DNA of 64,000 nucleotides from Saprospiraceae bacterium (GTDB lineage Bacteria > Bacteroidota > Bacteroidia > Chitinophagales > Saprospiraceae). The stretch's first letter is position 1. Each line of letters opens with the position of its first letter. The translations under genes were made by a program, and so were the position numbers. The DNA lies in NCBI GenBank assembly GCA_028282725.1, contig JANQHF010000073.1:1-64000 (forward strand), given 5' to 3'. This document shows, piece after piece, positions 46,310 to 55,135 of this stretch. The notes beneath the pieces were generated by a model that was given only the letters and a program-made list of their open reading frames with translations, was not told where the DNA came from and made no database searches.

Positions 46310-47029
46310 TTGAAGGTATTAATAATAGATGATGACTTTTCCTTCGTCACCGAACTGAAAATGAATCTGGACAGGATCGGTGTAAGAAAGACTCAAACTG
46401 CAGCTACCGAAAGTGCGGCTATTAAGACTATTGTCGAATTTGAACCGGACTTTGTCATTTGCGACATCAATCTGGGTGGTGAAAATAGTGGTCTCGTACT
46501 TTCCCAATTTCTTGCATCCCGTAAGATCCCATTTATCATTGTTACACAGTTTAAAGACGAGGATCTATATGATAATATCGTCAATTTCCAGCCTCTGGCT
46601 TACTTCATTAAGCCGCTTGATTATATAGCACTGAAATATACCATTAACAATTTGTCCAAGGATCATATTATAGCACCTTCTTCCGGTGACCTGCACAGCG
46701 ACACCTTTGGAGATTATGTCTTCATAAGGAAGAAGTCGAAATACGAAAAAGTCAATTATGCGGACATCGATTATATTGAAGCAGAAGGTAATTATATCAC
46801 TTTCCACTGCCAGGGCAACAAATTTATCGTTAGGAGCTCGTTAAAAAAGTGTCTTGATCGGTTGTCATCTGACGATTTTGTTCAGGTACACCGGAACTAC
46901 ATTGTCAATATCAACCGGATCAAATCATATGATTTTGATAAAAACCAAATCCTTGTAGAAGACGAAATATTGCCGGTTGGCCGATCCTTCAAATCAGCAT
47001 TTAGAAAAGTACTACCACTGTTGAAATAA
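46310..47029 (+). CDS. LytTR-family response regulator, orphan (copy B)
   Basis: The start is TTG at 46310 (239 residues). No in-frame ATG gives a complete receiver domain. The receiver domain has D7-D8-D9, the phospho-acceptor D52 (VICDINLGG) and Lys in YFIKPLD near 99. The LytTR domain shows DYVFIRKKSKYEKVNYADI, YIEAEGNYITFHCQGNKF and VQVHRNYIVNINRIKSYDFD. It is paralogous to copy A, with the same length and the same TTG-AAG-GTA start, and likewise follows a giant surface protein gene. No kinase is adjacent. A short inverted repeat (GTTAA-GT-TTAAC, 46200-46211) lies upstream. I infer that giant gene plus regulator duplicated as a unit. Confidence 0.9.
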   Translation: MKVLIIDDDFSFVTELKMNLDRIGVRKTQTAATESAAIKTIVEFEPDFVICDINLGGENSGLVLSQFLASRKIPFIIVTQFKDEDLYDNIVNFQPLAYFIKPLDYIALKYTINNLSKDHIIAPSSGDLHSDTFGDYVFIRKKSKYEKVNYADIDYIEAEGNYITFHCQGNKFIVRSSLKKCLDRLSSDDFVQVHRNYIVNINRIKSYDFDKNQILVEDEILPVGRSFKSAFRKVLPLLK

Positions 47030-47169
47030 AACAGGGATGTGAACATCCAAAAGGTGTATTCCTGAGTTTTTGAAGTTTATCTCATTAGGTTTGTCATTGT
47101 ATTCCCTGACAAAGTGGGATATTCGCCTGGTTAGATTGAAAGAATAATTGTTGCAAACCCGCTCCGCTG

Positions 47170-48042
47170 ATGCTTATACTCTCGACTTGTATCCTGTGTA
47201 ACGTCGTACTGGCCATTATTTTTAAATTTTTTCAGCGGTATCAAATAGACAATTTGAATGCCATTATTGTCAATTACATAGTTTGCGTGCTATTTGCTTC
47301 CGTCTTACTGGGGGAAAGTGCTATTCCCGCGGATCTTTTCAACAAACCGTGGTGGGCATACAGTTTTTTGTTGTCATTTATCTTCATAACCGGATTTAAC
47401 ATTCTCGCTTTATCATTTCAAAAAAGCGGCGTAGCATTGACCGTCATTATTCAAAAGATGTCGTTGATTATTCCGGCCGCTGTAGCAATTGCTCTGTATA
47501 ATGAGCCTCTGGGGTTATTTAAGGGGCTCGGCATCCTCCTGGCCTTGGTTGCGATTATATTGGTCAACCTTCCTTCGAGGAATGATCCGAATTCAATTTC
47601 GATCTTCCACCCATTGATCATATATCCGCTGCTTACGTTTTTGCTCAGTGGGATCATCGAAGTCGTATTGTTCTTTGTAGAGGTAGAGGGAATGATTGAG
47701 CATGAGGGCATGCATTTCACTGCGACTTCTTTTGGAGGAGCAGCCGTACTTGGGGCGATATACAGTACATATCGTATACTATCCGGAAAAGTCATACCAC
47801 GGGGCAAAGAGATCCTGGCCGGAATTATTTTGGGTCTTCCCAATTACCTGACTATATATTTACTAGTGCTACTTTTGAGCCAGGGATGGCAAGGCTCAGT
47901 CTTATTCCCGGTGAACAGCATAGGCATCTTAATTTTGACCGCCGTGGTAGGATTCCTGTTCTTCAAGGAAAAAGCTGATCAAATGAAATTAGCAGGTATC
48001 GTCCTCGGTGTCTTGTCAATCCTATTGATCTCACAGGCATAA
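47170..48042 (+). CDS. EamA/DMT-type transporter, ten membrane segments
   Basis: The 290-residue inner-membrane protein is almost wholly hydrophobic, with about ten predicted helices. It shows the EamA layout: two halves of five helices, VALTVIIQKMSLIIPAAVAI near 90 and the second-half NSIGILILTAVVGFLFFKEK near 250 (helix, then FKE). Members export amino acids, nucleosides or other small metabolites. The substrate cannot be predicted here. It begins a run of same-strand genes with short gaps (44 bases to the next), so it may be the first gene of an operon reaching 52876. Confidence 0.8.
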   Translation: MLILSTCILCNVVLAIIFKFFQRYQIDNLNAIIVNYIVCVLFASVLLGESAIPADLFNKPWWAYSFLLSFIFITGFNILALSFQKSGVALTVIIQKMSLIIPAAVAIALYNEPLGLFKGLGILLALVAIILVNLPSRNDPNSISIFHPLIIYPLLTFLLSGIIEVVLFFVEVEGMIEHEGMHFTATSFGGAAVLGAIYSTYRILSGKVIPRGKEILAGIILGLPNYLTIYLLVLLLSQGWQGSVLFPVNSIGILILTAVVGFLFFKEKADQMKLAGIVLGVLSILLISQA

Positions 48043-48086
48043 ACAAAGGTTAACCAGATGATCCATTCGAATAATTAGAAAGCACT

Positions 48087-49961
48087 ATGAACATCAAAAT
48101 CTACCTTTTTCTATTCATCCTCCTGGCCGCTTCCTGCAACCAGTCAACCGGGCCGGCTCAGCAACCTGGTTTGATCTCTGCAGATTCTAAGATTGAAGCA
48201 ACTACAGATTCCTACTTATCTGAAAGACAGGCCTTTTTTGGCGATCTTCATATACATTCCGGCTGGTCTTTTGATGCCTTTATCTATAATGTGAGAACAG
48301 ATCCGGGAGATGCTTATAGCTATGCCAGGGGAATTCCCATTAAAAGTCCGGCAGGAACCATCAAAATCAAGCGGCCATTGGATTTTGCCTCGGTCACTGA
48401 CCATTCGGAATATCTTGGGGTCATGATGCAAATGATCAATCCCGAGAGCCCGCTTTATCAACTTGATATTGCCAGTAAAGTAAGGAGTCCGGATAGAGCC
48501 CAATCCATTGCCGCCTTTGGGGAAGTAGGAACAAGTATTGCCTCAAATGTCCCTTTGGATCAACTATATGACCCTTCCATCATGTCCACGACCTGGGAAA
48601 AAGCCGTGGAAATTGCAGACGATCACTATGAACCGGGAGTCTTTACTACGTTCCCCGGATACGAATGGACTTCTTCTCCCCGGTTTGGAGATGATCCCGA
48701 AAATCTTTATGCGGCAAATCTTCATAGAAATGTCATCTACAGGGGCAACAAGGTAAGTTCGATTCCTTTTTCTTCATTTGACAGTCAGGATCCGGAAGAA
48801 TTATGGAAATGGATGGAAGGGGAGAAAAGCAAGGGAATAGATTTGATCGCAATTCCACATAATGCCAATATGAGTGATGGGCTGATGTTTCCAAAAGAAA
48901 CATTCAGCGGCAGACCAATTGACAGGAATTACGCACAATTGAGACATGATAATGAGCCCTTGCAGGAAGTCGTACAAGTGAAAGGGCAATCTATGTCTCA
49001 TCCTTTGCTACAAACTAATGATGAATTTGCCAATTTCGAAATCTATGCCTTCACTTTTGCTATAGGAGCACCTCCTCCCAGCAGACCGGAAGGAAGCTAT
49101 GTCCGCGAGGCATTTGGAACAGGACTTCAAATGGGCGAGCAATTTGGCGTAAACCCATACAAATTTGGGATCATCGGTTCTTCCGATACTCATAATTCCG
49201 GGGGAACGATTGAAGAAGACAATTATTCCGGAAAATTCGGAGGGCTGGACGGTACTCCCGGGCAACGATTGGCATCGGACAGTGCAGATGCCGTTGTCCG
49301 GTTCAAATATATGAGTGCTGCAGGTCTGGCTGGTGTATGGGCCGAGGAGAATACCAGGGAAGCTATTTATAAAGCACTCAAAAGAAAAGAGACATTTGCT
49401 ACGTCCGGCACACGTCTTCAACTGAGATTTTTTGGTGGATCTGATTTCCGGGATCTCGATTTTGAAGATAGCGATTGGGTTAAAAAAGCCTATACCCAAG
49501 GAGTGCCAATGGGAGGCGATCTTCGGGATTTCAATGAGGCGCCTGCTTTTTTAATATGGGTCGCCAAGGATCCTGATGGTGCCAATCTGGACAGGGTGCA
49601 GATCATCAAGGCCTGGATTGATCAAAATGGAAACCCTGCAGAACGCACTTATGACGTTCTCTGGTCAGAGGACAGGGAGCTTGATACAAATGGCGACCTG
49701 CCACCCGTTGGAAGTACTGTGAATGTCCCGGATGCATCGTACACAAATAGTATCGGTGCCGTATCCCTTCAAGGAATTTGGAAAGATGTCGATTTCGACC
49801 CGGCAGTACCGGCGCTTTACTTTGTGAGAGTACTTGAAATCCCAACCCCTCGATGGAGTACGTTTGATGCAAAGGAATTGGGTATCGAGATCCCCAATAC
49901 ACTGGATGCCACCATCCAGGAGCGAGCTTGGTCAAGTCCCATATGGTATCATCCCAACTGA
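48087..49961 (+). CDS. DUF3604 lipoprotein (PHP-like metal-dependent hydrolase fold)
   Basis: The 624-residue protein has a lipoprotein signal peptide (LFILLAASC, Cys17). DUF3604 motifs are clear: FFGDLHIHSGWSFDAFIYN near 50, ASVTDHSEYLG near 95, TFPGYEWTSSP near 187, NLHRNVIYRG near 210, IPHNANMSDG near 257 and GIIGSSDTHNSGGTI near 363. These are PHP-like His/Asp metal ligands. No activity is established for the family as far as I know. It is 42 bases ahead of a parvulin-type isomerase gene and a HupE/UreJ gene, a neighbourhood I recall from other marine bacteria. It should be anchored to a membrane facing the periplasm or the surface. Confidence 0.88.
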   Translation: MNIKIYLFLFILLAASCNQSTGPAQQPGLISADSKIEATTDSYLSERQAFFGDLHIHSGWSFDAFIYNVRTDPGDAYSYARGIPIKSPAGTIKIKRPLDFASVTDHSEYLGVMMQMINPESPLYQLDIASKVRSPDRAQSIAAFGEVGTSIASNVPLDQLYDPSIMSTTWEKAVEIADDHYEPGVFTTFPGYEWTSSPRFGDDPENLYAANLHRNVIYRGNKVSSIPFSSFDSQDPEELWKWMEGEKSKGIDLIAIPHNANMSDGLMFPKETFSGRPIDRNYAQLRHDNEPLQEVVQVKGQSMSHPLLQTNDEFANFEIYAFTFAIGAPPPSRPEGSYVREAFGTGLQMGEQFGVNPYKFGIIGSSDTHNSGGTIEEDNYSGKFGGLDGTPGQRLASDSADAVVRFKYMSAAGLAGVWAEENTREAIYKALKRKETFATSGTRLQLRFFGGSDFRDLDFEDSDWVKKAYTQGVPMGGDLRDFNEAPAFLIWVAKDPDGANLDRVQIIKAWIDQNGNPAERTYDVLWSEDRELDTNGDLPPVGSTVNVPDASYTNSIGAVSLQGIWKDVDFDPAVPALYFVRVLEIPTPRWSTFDAKELGIEIPNTLDATIQERAWSSPIWYHPN

Positions 49962-50003
49962 AAAAGATAATTTACAAATGTCATCATAAGGTTCTTTCCC
50001 AAA

Positions 50004-50825
50004 ATGAAACTGCTTAAGGACCCTTTCATTCATTTTTTAATCTTAGGATTGCTTGTATTTATAGCCAATGGTGTGTTTAATAGAGGTGACCGGGAAGAAG
50101 AGATCATTATTACGCAAGATGACATTTCGCGTTTGCAAAGTTTATATAAGCAAAACTGGAACCGGGCACCGGATAGTACCACCTTGAATCGTCTCATAGA
50201 TGATTTTATAGATTCTGAGATCCTGTACCGGGAAGCACTCCGCCTCAATCTTGACCATAATGATGAAATTGTAAAAAGAAGATTACGTCAGAAATTTGAA
50301 TTCCTGGCACAGGATCTCGCAGACCTGAATGATCCTGATGAATCTGCCCTTAAAGACTACTATGATGCGCAAATCGATCAATATAAATCAGAAAAGACGA
50401 TCACATTCTTTCACTATTATTTCAATCCGGATCGGCAAGAAAATCCAGTAGACCAAGCCAATCTGCTCTTACGCCAATTAGAGGCTATGATCCCAGAACC
50501 ATCAAGTGATTATGGTGATCCCATCCATATCAACTCTTTCCAGGATAAACGATCAAAGTGGATGGTTTCACGGGATTTCGGAATGGAATTTGCCAACACC
50601 TTGTTTCTGAATGATCAGCCGGGTTGGTCCGGACCGATCCGGTCAGGACTAGGCATTCATATTGTCTATATCAGTGAGGTAATTCAAGAAAGAACGCTGT
50701 CCCTCGAAGAGGTCAGTGATCAGGTACTCAGTGATTGGAAACTTGCGAACAGAGAAGCTGTCAACGCGAACATCTTAGATAATCTAAGAAAGAAATACAC
50801 AGTGATCAGGTCGTATGAAAAGTAA
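50004..50825 (+). CDS. Parvulin-type peptidyl-prolyl isomerase, membrane-anchored
   Basis: The 273-residue protein has an N-terminal membrane anchor (FIHFLILGLLVFIANGVF) and a SurA-like helical region (DDISRLQSLYKQNW, LIDDFIDSEILYREALRL). A PpiC-like rotamase-type domain follows, ending GPIRSGLGIHIVYISEVIQE near residue 213, where parvulins have a G.H.V motif. The central parvulin core is shortened (INSFQDKRSKWMVSRDFG), so catalytic activity is uncertain and a chaperone role is possible. Its 3' end overlaps the next gene by 11 bases, indicating translational coupling with the HupE/UreJ-like membrane protein. Confidence 0.82.
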   Translation: MKLLKDPFIHFLILGLLVFIANGVFNRGDREEEIIITQDDISRLQSLYKQNWNRAPDSTTLNRLIDDFIDSEILYREALRLNLDHNDEIVKRRLRQKFEFLAQDLADLNDPDESALKDYYDAQIDQYKSEKTITFFHYYFNPDRQENPVDQANLLLRQLEAMIPEPSSDYGDPIHINSFQDKRSKWMVSRDFGMEFANTLFLNDQPGWSGPIRSGLGIHIVYISEVIQERTLSLEEVSDQVLSDWKLANREAVNANILDNLRKKYTVIRSYEK

Positions 50826-51819
50826 TTACCTCCGAATATTTCTCTGTTGGACCTTTATTTGGTCTGTTGCATCGTCTGATTGTCTGGCCCATGAAATCAG
50901 ACCTGCCTATTTAGAAATCAATGAGGTCGGAGTGAATCAATATGCCATAACTTTCAAAGTACCCGTCCTGAATGACCGGCTCCCCAGGATTGTTCCAATA
51001 TTTGCAGTTGACTACGATTCGACCACTGTATCCATCCAAAGAAATGTCGATGCACGTATTTCAAAATGGTTGCTCCATACAGACAAGAGTATTTCCGGAA
51101 CATCATTGTCCATTCAAAACCTGGAACGCACGCTAATAGATGTGATCCTGCGCATAGAGTTCAACTCGGGTGAGGTCAGTACCCTCGTGATCCAACCTTC
51201 AAAACCTTCAGTGATCATCCCCGTCCAACAGAGTTCCTGGCAGGTTTTCAACACCTTTGGAAAACTCGGCATCGAGCACATACTCCTGGGATGGGACCAC
51301 TTGCTTTTTGTTCTTGGCCTGATGCTCCTGATTCCTTCTGTCAATGTATTGATCGGGACCATTACTTCATTCACGATCGCCCATAGCATAACGCTTGTGC
51401 TTTCTTCCCTGGGAAAGATGAGTCTGCCTTCTGCTCCTGTTGAAACCGTCATAGCATTAAGTGTAATTTTTTTAGCCAGGGAATACATCATGTTGAGCAG
51501 GGGGCAACAAAGTATAACGACCCGGTACCCATGGACCATTGCATTTGTATTTGGCTTGTTGCACGGCTTTGGTTTTGCCGGTGCATTAAGGGATATCGGC
51601 CTTCCCGAACATGCCCTCCCGGAATCACTTTTGTCATTCAATCTGGGTGTCGAATTCGGACAAATACTGTTTGTATGCCTAATCATTTTTGTATATAAAT
51701 TACTTTTGCCACTTTTCAGAAAGATTCCATCTTTTTGGCTACGATACCTGCCAGGATATTTTATAGGCGGGATAGCCTCGTATTGGTTCATCGACCGACT
51801 GATGGGGATATTTATTTAA
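50815..51819 (+). CDS. HupE/UreJ-family membrane protein
   Basis: The 334-residue protein has a signal peptide ending LAHEIRPAYLEI (the His after cleavage is conserved in the HupE/UreJ_2 group) and a periplasmic beta domain (about residues 26-140). Six or seven helices follow. Motifs GIEHILLGWDHLLFVLGLML near 157, TSFTIAHSITLVLSSLG near 183 and FGLLHGFGFAGALRDIGLP near 246 hold the His/Asp pairs that bind nickel or cobalt in HupE/UreJ permeases. The extended N-terminal domain and the parvulin neighbour argue against a simple nickel permease. No hydrogenase or urease genes are nearby. It is translationally coupled to the isomerase gene. Confidence 0.85.
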   Translation: MKSNYLRIFLCWTFIWSVASSDCLAHEIRPAYLEINEVGVNQYAITFKVPVLNDRLPRIVPIFAVDYDSTTVSIQRNVDARISKWLLHTDKSISGTSLSIQNLERTLIDVILRIEFNSGEVSTLVIQPSKPSVIIPVQQSSWQVFNTFGKLGIEHILLGWDHLLFVLGLMLLIPSVNVLIGTITSFTIAHSITLVLSSLGKMSLPSAPVETVIALSVIFLAREYIMLSRGQQSITTRYPWTIAFVFGLLHGFGFAGALRDIGLPEHALPESLLSFNLGVEFGQILFVCLIIFVYKLLLPLFRKIPSFWLRYLPGYFIGGIASYWFIDRLMGIFI

Positions 51820-51835
51820 ATCATTGAATAGAAGT

Positions 51836-52876
51836 ATGAAGATTAATGATATCAGGTCACATGGAGCGTATAGAGCTGCTGAAGATCGCTATGAAATAAT
51901 CAATTATCGCAGATGCGGACGGAGTGGGTTAAAACTTCCGGCCGTATCGTTGGGGTTGTGGCACAACTTTGGGGATACGGATGACCTCAATGTGGCAAGA
52001 GACATACTGAGGATCGCATTTGATAACGGAATCACTCATTTTGATCTGGCTAACAACTATGGCCCTCCCTATGGTTCTGCTGAAAGAAATTTTGGTAAAA
52101 TATTCAAGGAAGACTTTCGGCCGTACAGAGATGAACTGATTCTGAGCACCAAAGCCGGTTGGGATATGTGGCCCGGGCCCTACGGTAATTTCGGATCGAG
52201 GAAATATATATTGGCGAGTCTGGACCAGAGCCTTACCAGGATGGGTGTGGACTATGTAGATATTTTTTACAGCCATCGGAGAGATCCTGACACACCATTG
52301 GAAGAAACAATGGGAGCATTGTCAACTGCAGTGCAACAAGGAAAGGCCTTATACGCCGGAATATCACAATACAATCCCGCAGACACCAGGAAGGCACACA
52401 AGATATTGCGAAGAATGGGTGTTCCATTATTGATTCATCAACCCAGATATAATATGATGGATCGATGGGTTGAGGCAGGCCTCACGCAAGTCCTTGACAA
52501 AAGAGGAATTGGGGCCATTGCATTCAGTCCTTTGGAACAGGGAATACTTACTTCCAAATATCTCAAAGGTTTTCCAAAGGATTCACGGGCTGTCAGGGAT
52601 GGACGGTATCTGACGAAAGACCACATAACAGAAGAAGTGTTGTTAAAGGTCAGATCTTTGAATGAGATTGCCAGAAAAAGAAATCAGACGTTGGCTCAAA
52701 TGGCCATTGCCTGGCTCTTAAAGGATGATAGAATAACCAGTGTACTGATCGGCGTTAGTTCCGTAAAGCAGTTACTGGACAATATTGAAGCGACTGAAAA
52801 TATTGTCTTTACAAAGAAGGAAGTGAACGATATCGAAGCTGTACTCATGAATAAGCCTGAGCTTGAAGAAGGCTAG
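51836..52876 (+). CDS. Aldo/keto reductase, YghZ/Gpr-like
   Basis: I prefer the ATG at 51836 (346 residues) over the TTG at 51824. The enzyme resembles E. coli YghZ (L-glyceraldehyde-3-phosphate reductase): YRRCGRSGLKLPAVSLGLWH, then FDLANNYGPPYGSAERNFG with the catalytic Tyr. Other conserved sites are LSTKAGWDMWPGPYG (Lys), YVDIFYSHRRDPDTPLEETM (His), FSPLEQGILTSKYL and SVLIGVSSVKQLLDNI. It acts in the cytoplasm with NADPH on small aldehydes, and the physiological substrate here is uncertain. It starts 16 bases after the HupE/UreJ gene, so it is probably cotranscribed. It converges on the YCII lipoprotein gene (22-base gap). Confidence 0.9.
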   Translation: MKINDIRSHGAYRAAEDRYEIINYRRCGRSGLKLPAVSLGLWHNFGDTDDLNVARDILRIAFDNGITHFDLANNYGPPYGSAERNFGKIFKEDFRPYRDELILSTKAGWDMWPGPYGNFGSRKYILASLDQSLTRMGVDYVDIFYSHRRDPDTPLEETMGALSTAVQQGKALYAGISQYNPADTRKAHKILRRMGVPLLIHQPRYNMMDRWVEAGLTQVLDKRGIGAIAFSPLEQGILTSKYLKGFPKDSRAVRDGRYLTKDHITEEVLLKVRSLNEIARKRNQTLAQMAIAWLLKDDRITSVLIGVSSVKQLLDNIEATENIVFTKKEVNDIEAVLMNKPELEEG

Positions 52877-52897
52877 CCCTTGCGGACCCAGGGTGTA

Positions 52898-53398
52898 CTA
52901 CATCTTGACCTTTGCTATTTGCCTGTGTAAGTTGTTGACCTCTTTTAAGGCGGCAGATCCATACCAGGGATGGAGCTCCATTTCTAATCTTCCCGCAATG
53001 ATTGCCGGATCGGTTTTTGTCAGTTCCTCTGCTTCTTCCACAGATGATACATTGAAAATGTAAATCCCTCTCAATTCGCCATCATCAAGGAACGGACCGG
53101 CAAGGGACAACTTCCCTTCATCTGCTAACCGGCTGATGTTTTCGAGATGGGCAGATTGTAATTGTGCTGCAGTAGTTGAATCCTGGGACCTGTTGGGCCC
53201 CGATTTCAAAAGAACCATGACGTATTGACTCATTCCGTAGGGGTCTGCATCTAATTTCTTTGCAAGAATAGAATCGAATGTGATTTCATTCGCGTTGCCA
53301 GGGTCCTCTTCATCTACGGGGGGATGATCGTTGTTGCAGGAGACCAGAAGTAGAAGTGCACCAATAAAAATGAGCCCTATTGGATTGAAAATATTCAT
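52898..53398 (-). CDS. YCII-domain lipoprotein
   Basis: The ATG at 53398 (166 residues) starts a lipoprotein signal (IFIGALLLLVSCNN, Cys21). The 46-codon extension to 53536 overlaps the divergent gene and is rejected. After an acidic linker (PPVDEEDPG) comes a YCII fold: YVMVLLKSGPNRSQDS, LQSAHLENISRLADEGKLSLAGPF near residue 95, LRGIYIFNVSSVEEAEEL and IIAGRLEMELHPWYG. The HxxHxxN-like dyad is partly visible (SAHLENI). YCII proteins are usually cytoplasmic dimers. A lipid-anchored, exported version is less common. Function unknown. Confidence 0.85.
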   Translation of the reverse strand: MNIFNPIGLIFIGALLLLVSCNNDHPPVDEEDPGNANEITFDSILAKKLDADPYGMSQYVMVLLKSGPNRSQDSTTAAQLQSAHLENISRLADEGKLSLAGPFLDDGELRGIYIFNVSSVEEAEELTKTDPAIIAGRLEMELHPWYGSAALKEVNNLHRQIAKVKM

Positions 53399-53462
53399 GA
53401 TTTCAATTTTGATCAAATGAAGATAGAGGACATTTCTGGAAGATTTAATAGCTTTCCGTCTT

Positions 53463-54443
53463 ATGTCAAATTTGATTAAAAAGTGGAAAGCCCTTTGGGA
53501 TCCCGATAGATACCACGGTTGGGGTAAAAACAGCAATTACTTTGAAGGATGGTATTTCAAAATAGTGACCGGCGATGAATCATTGGCAATGGCATTGATT
53601 CCGGGTATTTCCATGGATGATGAAGGAAGGTCACATGCTTTTATTCAAATGATCGACGGTTCGAGGGGTGAGACCTTTTATGATCGGTTTGCTCCCGATG
53701 AGTTTACCCCAAATCCCGATGTTTTCGAATTGAACATTGGTGACAATTATTTTAGCGGTGAGAAGCTGGTCGTCGATCTGCCGTGTATTCAAGGTGAAGT
53801 GGAATTCAAGGAAGCTGTCAAATGGCCGGTCAAAATCCTGAGTCCGGGAGTCATGGGTTGGTATTCATTTGTACCGATGATGCAGTGTTATCACGGTGTG
53901 GTCAGTATGCATCACCGCCTGGATGGGTATCTGGAGTATAATCATAAAGGATTCAATTTTCAGAATGGGTTGGGATACATTGAGAAGGATTGGGGCTCTT
54001 CATTTCCCAAATGCTGGATTTGGATGCAAAGCAATCATTTTGATCAATTGGACAGGAAGGTATCCTTTATGGCTTCTCTGGCTCATATTCCATGGTTGGG
54101 GCGGTATTTTGTTGGATTCCTGTCGGCCATCTACCTGGATGACGAACTGATACAATTTACAACATACAATAATGCCAGAATGACGTCATCACTCGATGAA
54201 TCTCACGTGTATTTGACGTTCCGAAGAAGGGACTATCGACTGGAAATTATTGCTACGAAAGGATCAACCGGAGCATTGATATCACCGATCAAAGGAGGGA
54301 TGACCGGAAAGGTCAGTGAAAGTTTGACCGCATCGATAGAGGTGAGATTATATCGAGGAGGAGCATTGATTTATGAGGGGACCGGACGAAATGCAGGACT
54401 CGAAGTAGCGGGAGACGTTGAAATTCTATTGACTGATCAGTGA
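53463..54443 (+). CDS. Tocopherol-cyclase-like protein
   Basis: The 326-residue protein lacks a signal peptide. It starts WDPDRYHGWGKNSNYFEGWYFK and continues MALIPGISMDDEGRSHAFIQ. The body contains GWYSFVPMMQCYHGVVSMHH and YIEKDWGSSFPKCWIWMQSN (20 residues near 180), which are the signature regions of the tocopherol cyclase family. In plants and cyanobacteria this family closes the chromanol ring. Homologues in non-photosynthetic bacteria are frequent and have no proven substrate, and no tocopherol pathway genes are seen here. The next gene begins one base after its stop, so the two are cotranscribed. Confidence 0.85.
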   Translation: MSNLIKKWKALWDPDRYHGWGKNSNYFEGWYFKIVTGDESLAMALIPGISMDDEGRSHAFIQMIDGSRGETFYDRFAPDEFTPNPDVFELNIGDNYFSGEKLVVDLPCIQGEVEFKEAVKWPVKILSPGVMGWYSFVPMMQCYHGVVSMHHRLDGYLEYNHKGFNFQNGLGYIEKDWGSSFPKCWIWMQSNHFDQLDRKVSFMASLAHIPWLGRYFVGFLSAIYLDDELIQFTTYNNARMTSSLDESHVYLTFRRRDYRLEIIATKGSTGALISPIKGGMTGKVSESLTASIEVRLYRGGALIYEGTGRNAGLEVAGDVEILLTDQ

Positions 54444-54444
54444 T

Positions 54445-55107
54445 ATGGATGTCTATGCTCACAATGTGATTCTCGGGATTAGAGATTATTACGGTGATCT
54501 GTTATTCAATTACCCGAAAGATCTGACCATTCTTGAAAGACTATCCAGGTTGTCAAACCGGCTTTGGGAGGCATTCACTCAGGATAATGACTGTATTCTG
54601 AATGAAATCAACAATTATCATCCTGCCTTTATCGGCCAATCCTGGAATGAAATCAGGGATAATGAGTTTTCCAGGTCAGATGCCGAGATCACCATTGCCC
54701 GGCAGTATGGGTATGCGAGTTTCGCGGAAATTCCCGACATCAAAATTGATGCGCTATTCGAAAGATCAGTAGATGTGATGCTCAGTGGAAGACTCGATGA
54801 ATTAAAGCATTTAATTGAAGATGATCCCAAACTGATCAATCAAAAAAGCAATTACGGTCATGGTGCCAGCCTGATACACTACCTGGGTAATAACGGTGTT
54901 GAATTGTACAGGCAGGTCGTCCCGTACCAACTGGCGGACATTCTTGAGTATTTGCTCAATAGAGGAGCAGATCCCAATTCTACGATGAATGTATACGGTG
55001 GGGAGTTTACCATGATCGCTCTTTTTTCTTCAAGCATTCATCCGAAAGAGGCCGGAATAGATAAAGAAGTCATGGAGCGGTATGCCAGAATTGTACAACA
55101 AAGTTGA
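54445..55107 (+). CDS. Short ankyrin-repeat-type protein, possibly C-terminally truncated
   Basis: The 220-residue protein has an N-terminal helical region (about 1-110) followed by ankyrin-like segments: FERSVDVMLSGRLDELKHLI, DPKLINQKSNYGHGASLIHY and LADILEYLLNRGADPNSTMN, then VYGGEFTMIALFSSSIHPKEAG. Bacterial proteins with this YGH.A.L.HY...GG..T...L..SSIHP pattern usually continue with several more repeats (another LLL.HGA unit and a terminal one). Here the chain stops 18 residues after the last motif (DKEVMERYARIVQQS). It abuts the end of a convergent gene 28 bases on. It may be a real short form or a truncation. No signal peptide. Confidence 0.7.
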   Translation: MDVYAHNVILGIRDYYGDLLFNYPKDLTILERLSRLSNRLWEAFTQDNDCILNEINNYHPAFIGQSWNEIRDNEFSRSDAEITIARQYGYASFAEIPDIKIDALFERSVDVMLSGRLDELKHLIEDDPKLINQKSNYGHGASLIHYLGNNGVELYRQVVPYQLADILEYLLNRGADPNSTMNVYGGEFTMIALFSSSIHPKEAGIDKEVMERYARIVQQS

Positions 55108-55135
55108 GCTGGATCAAATCTCTTGCCTTGTCTTG

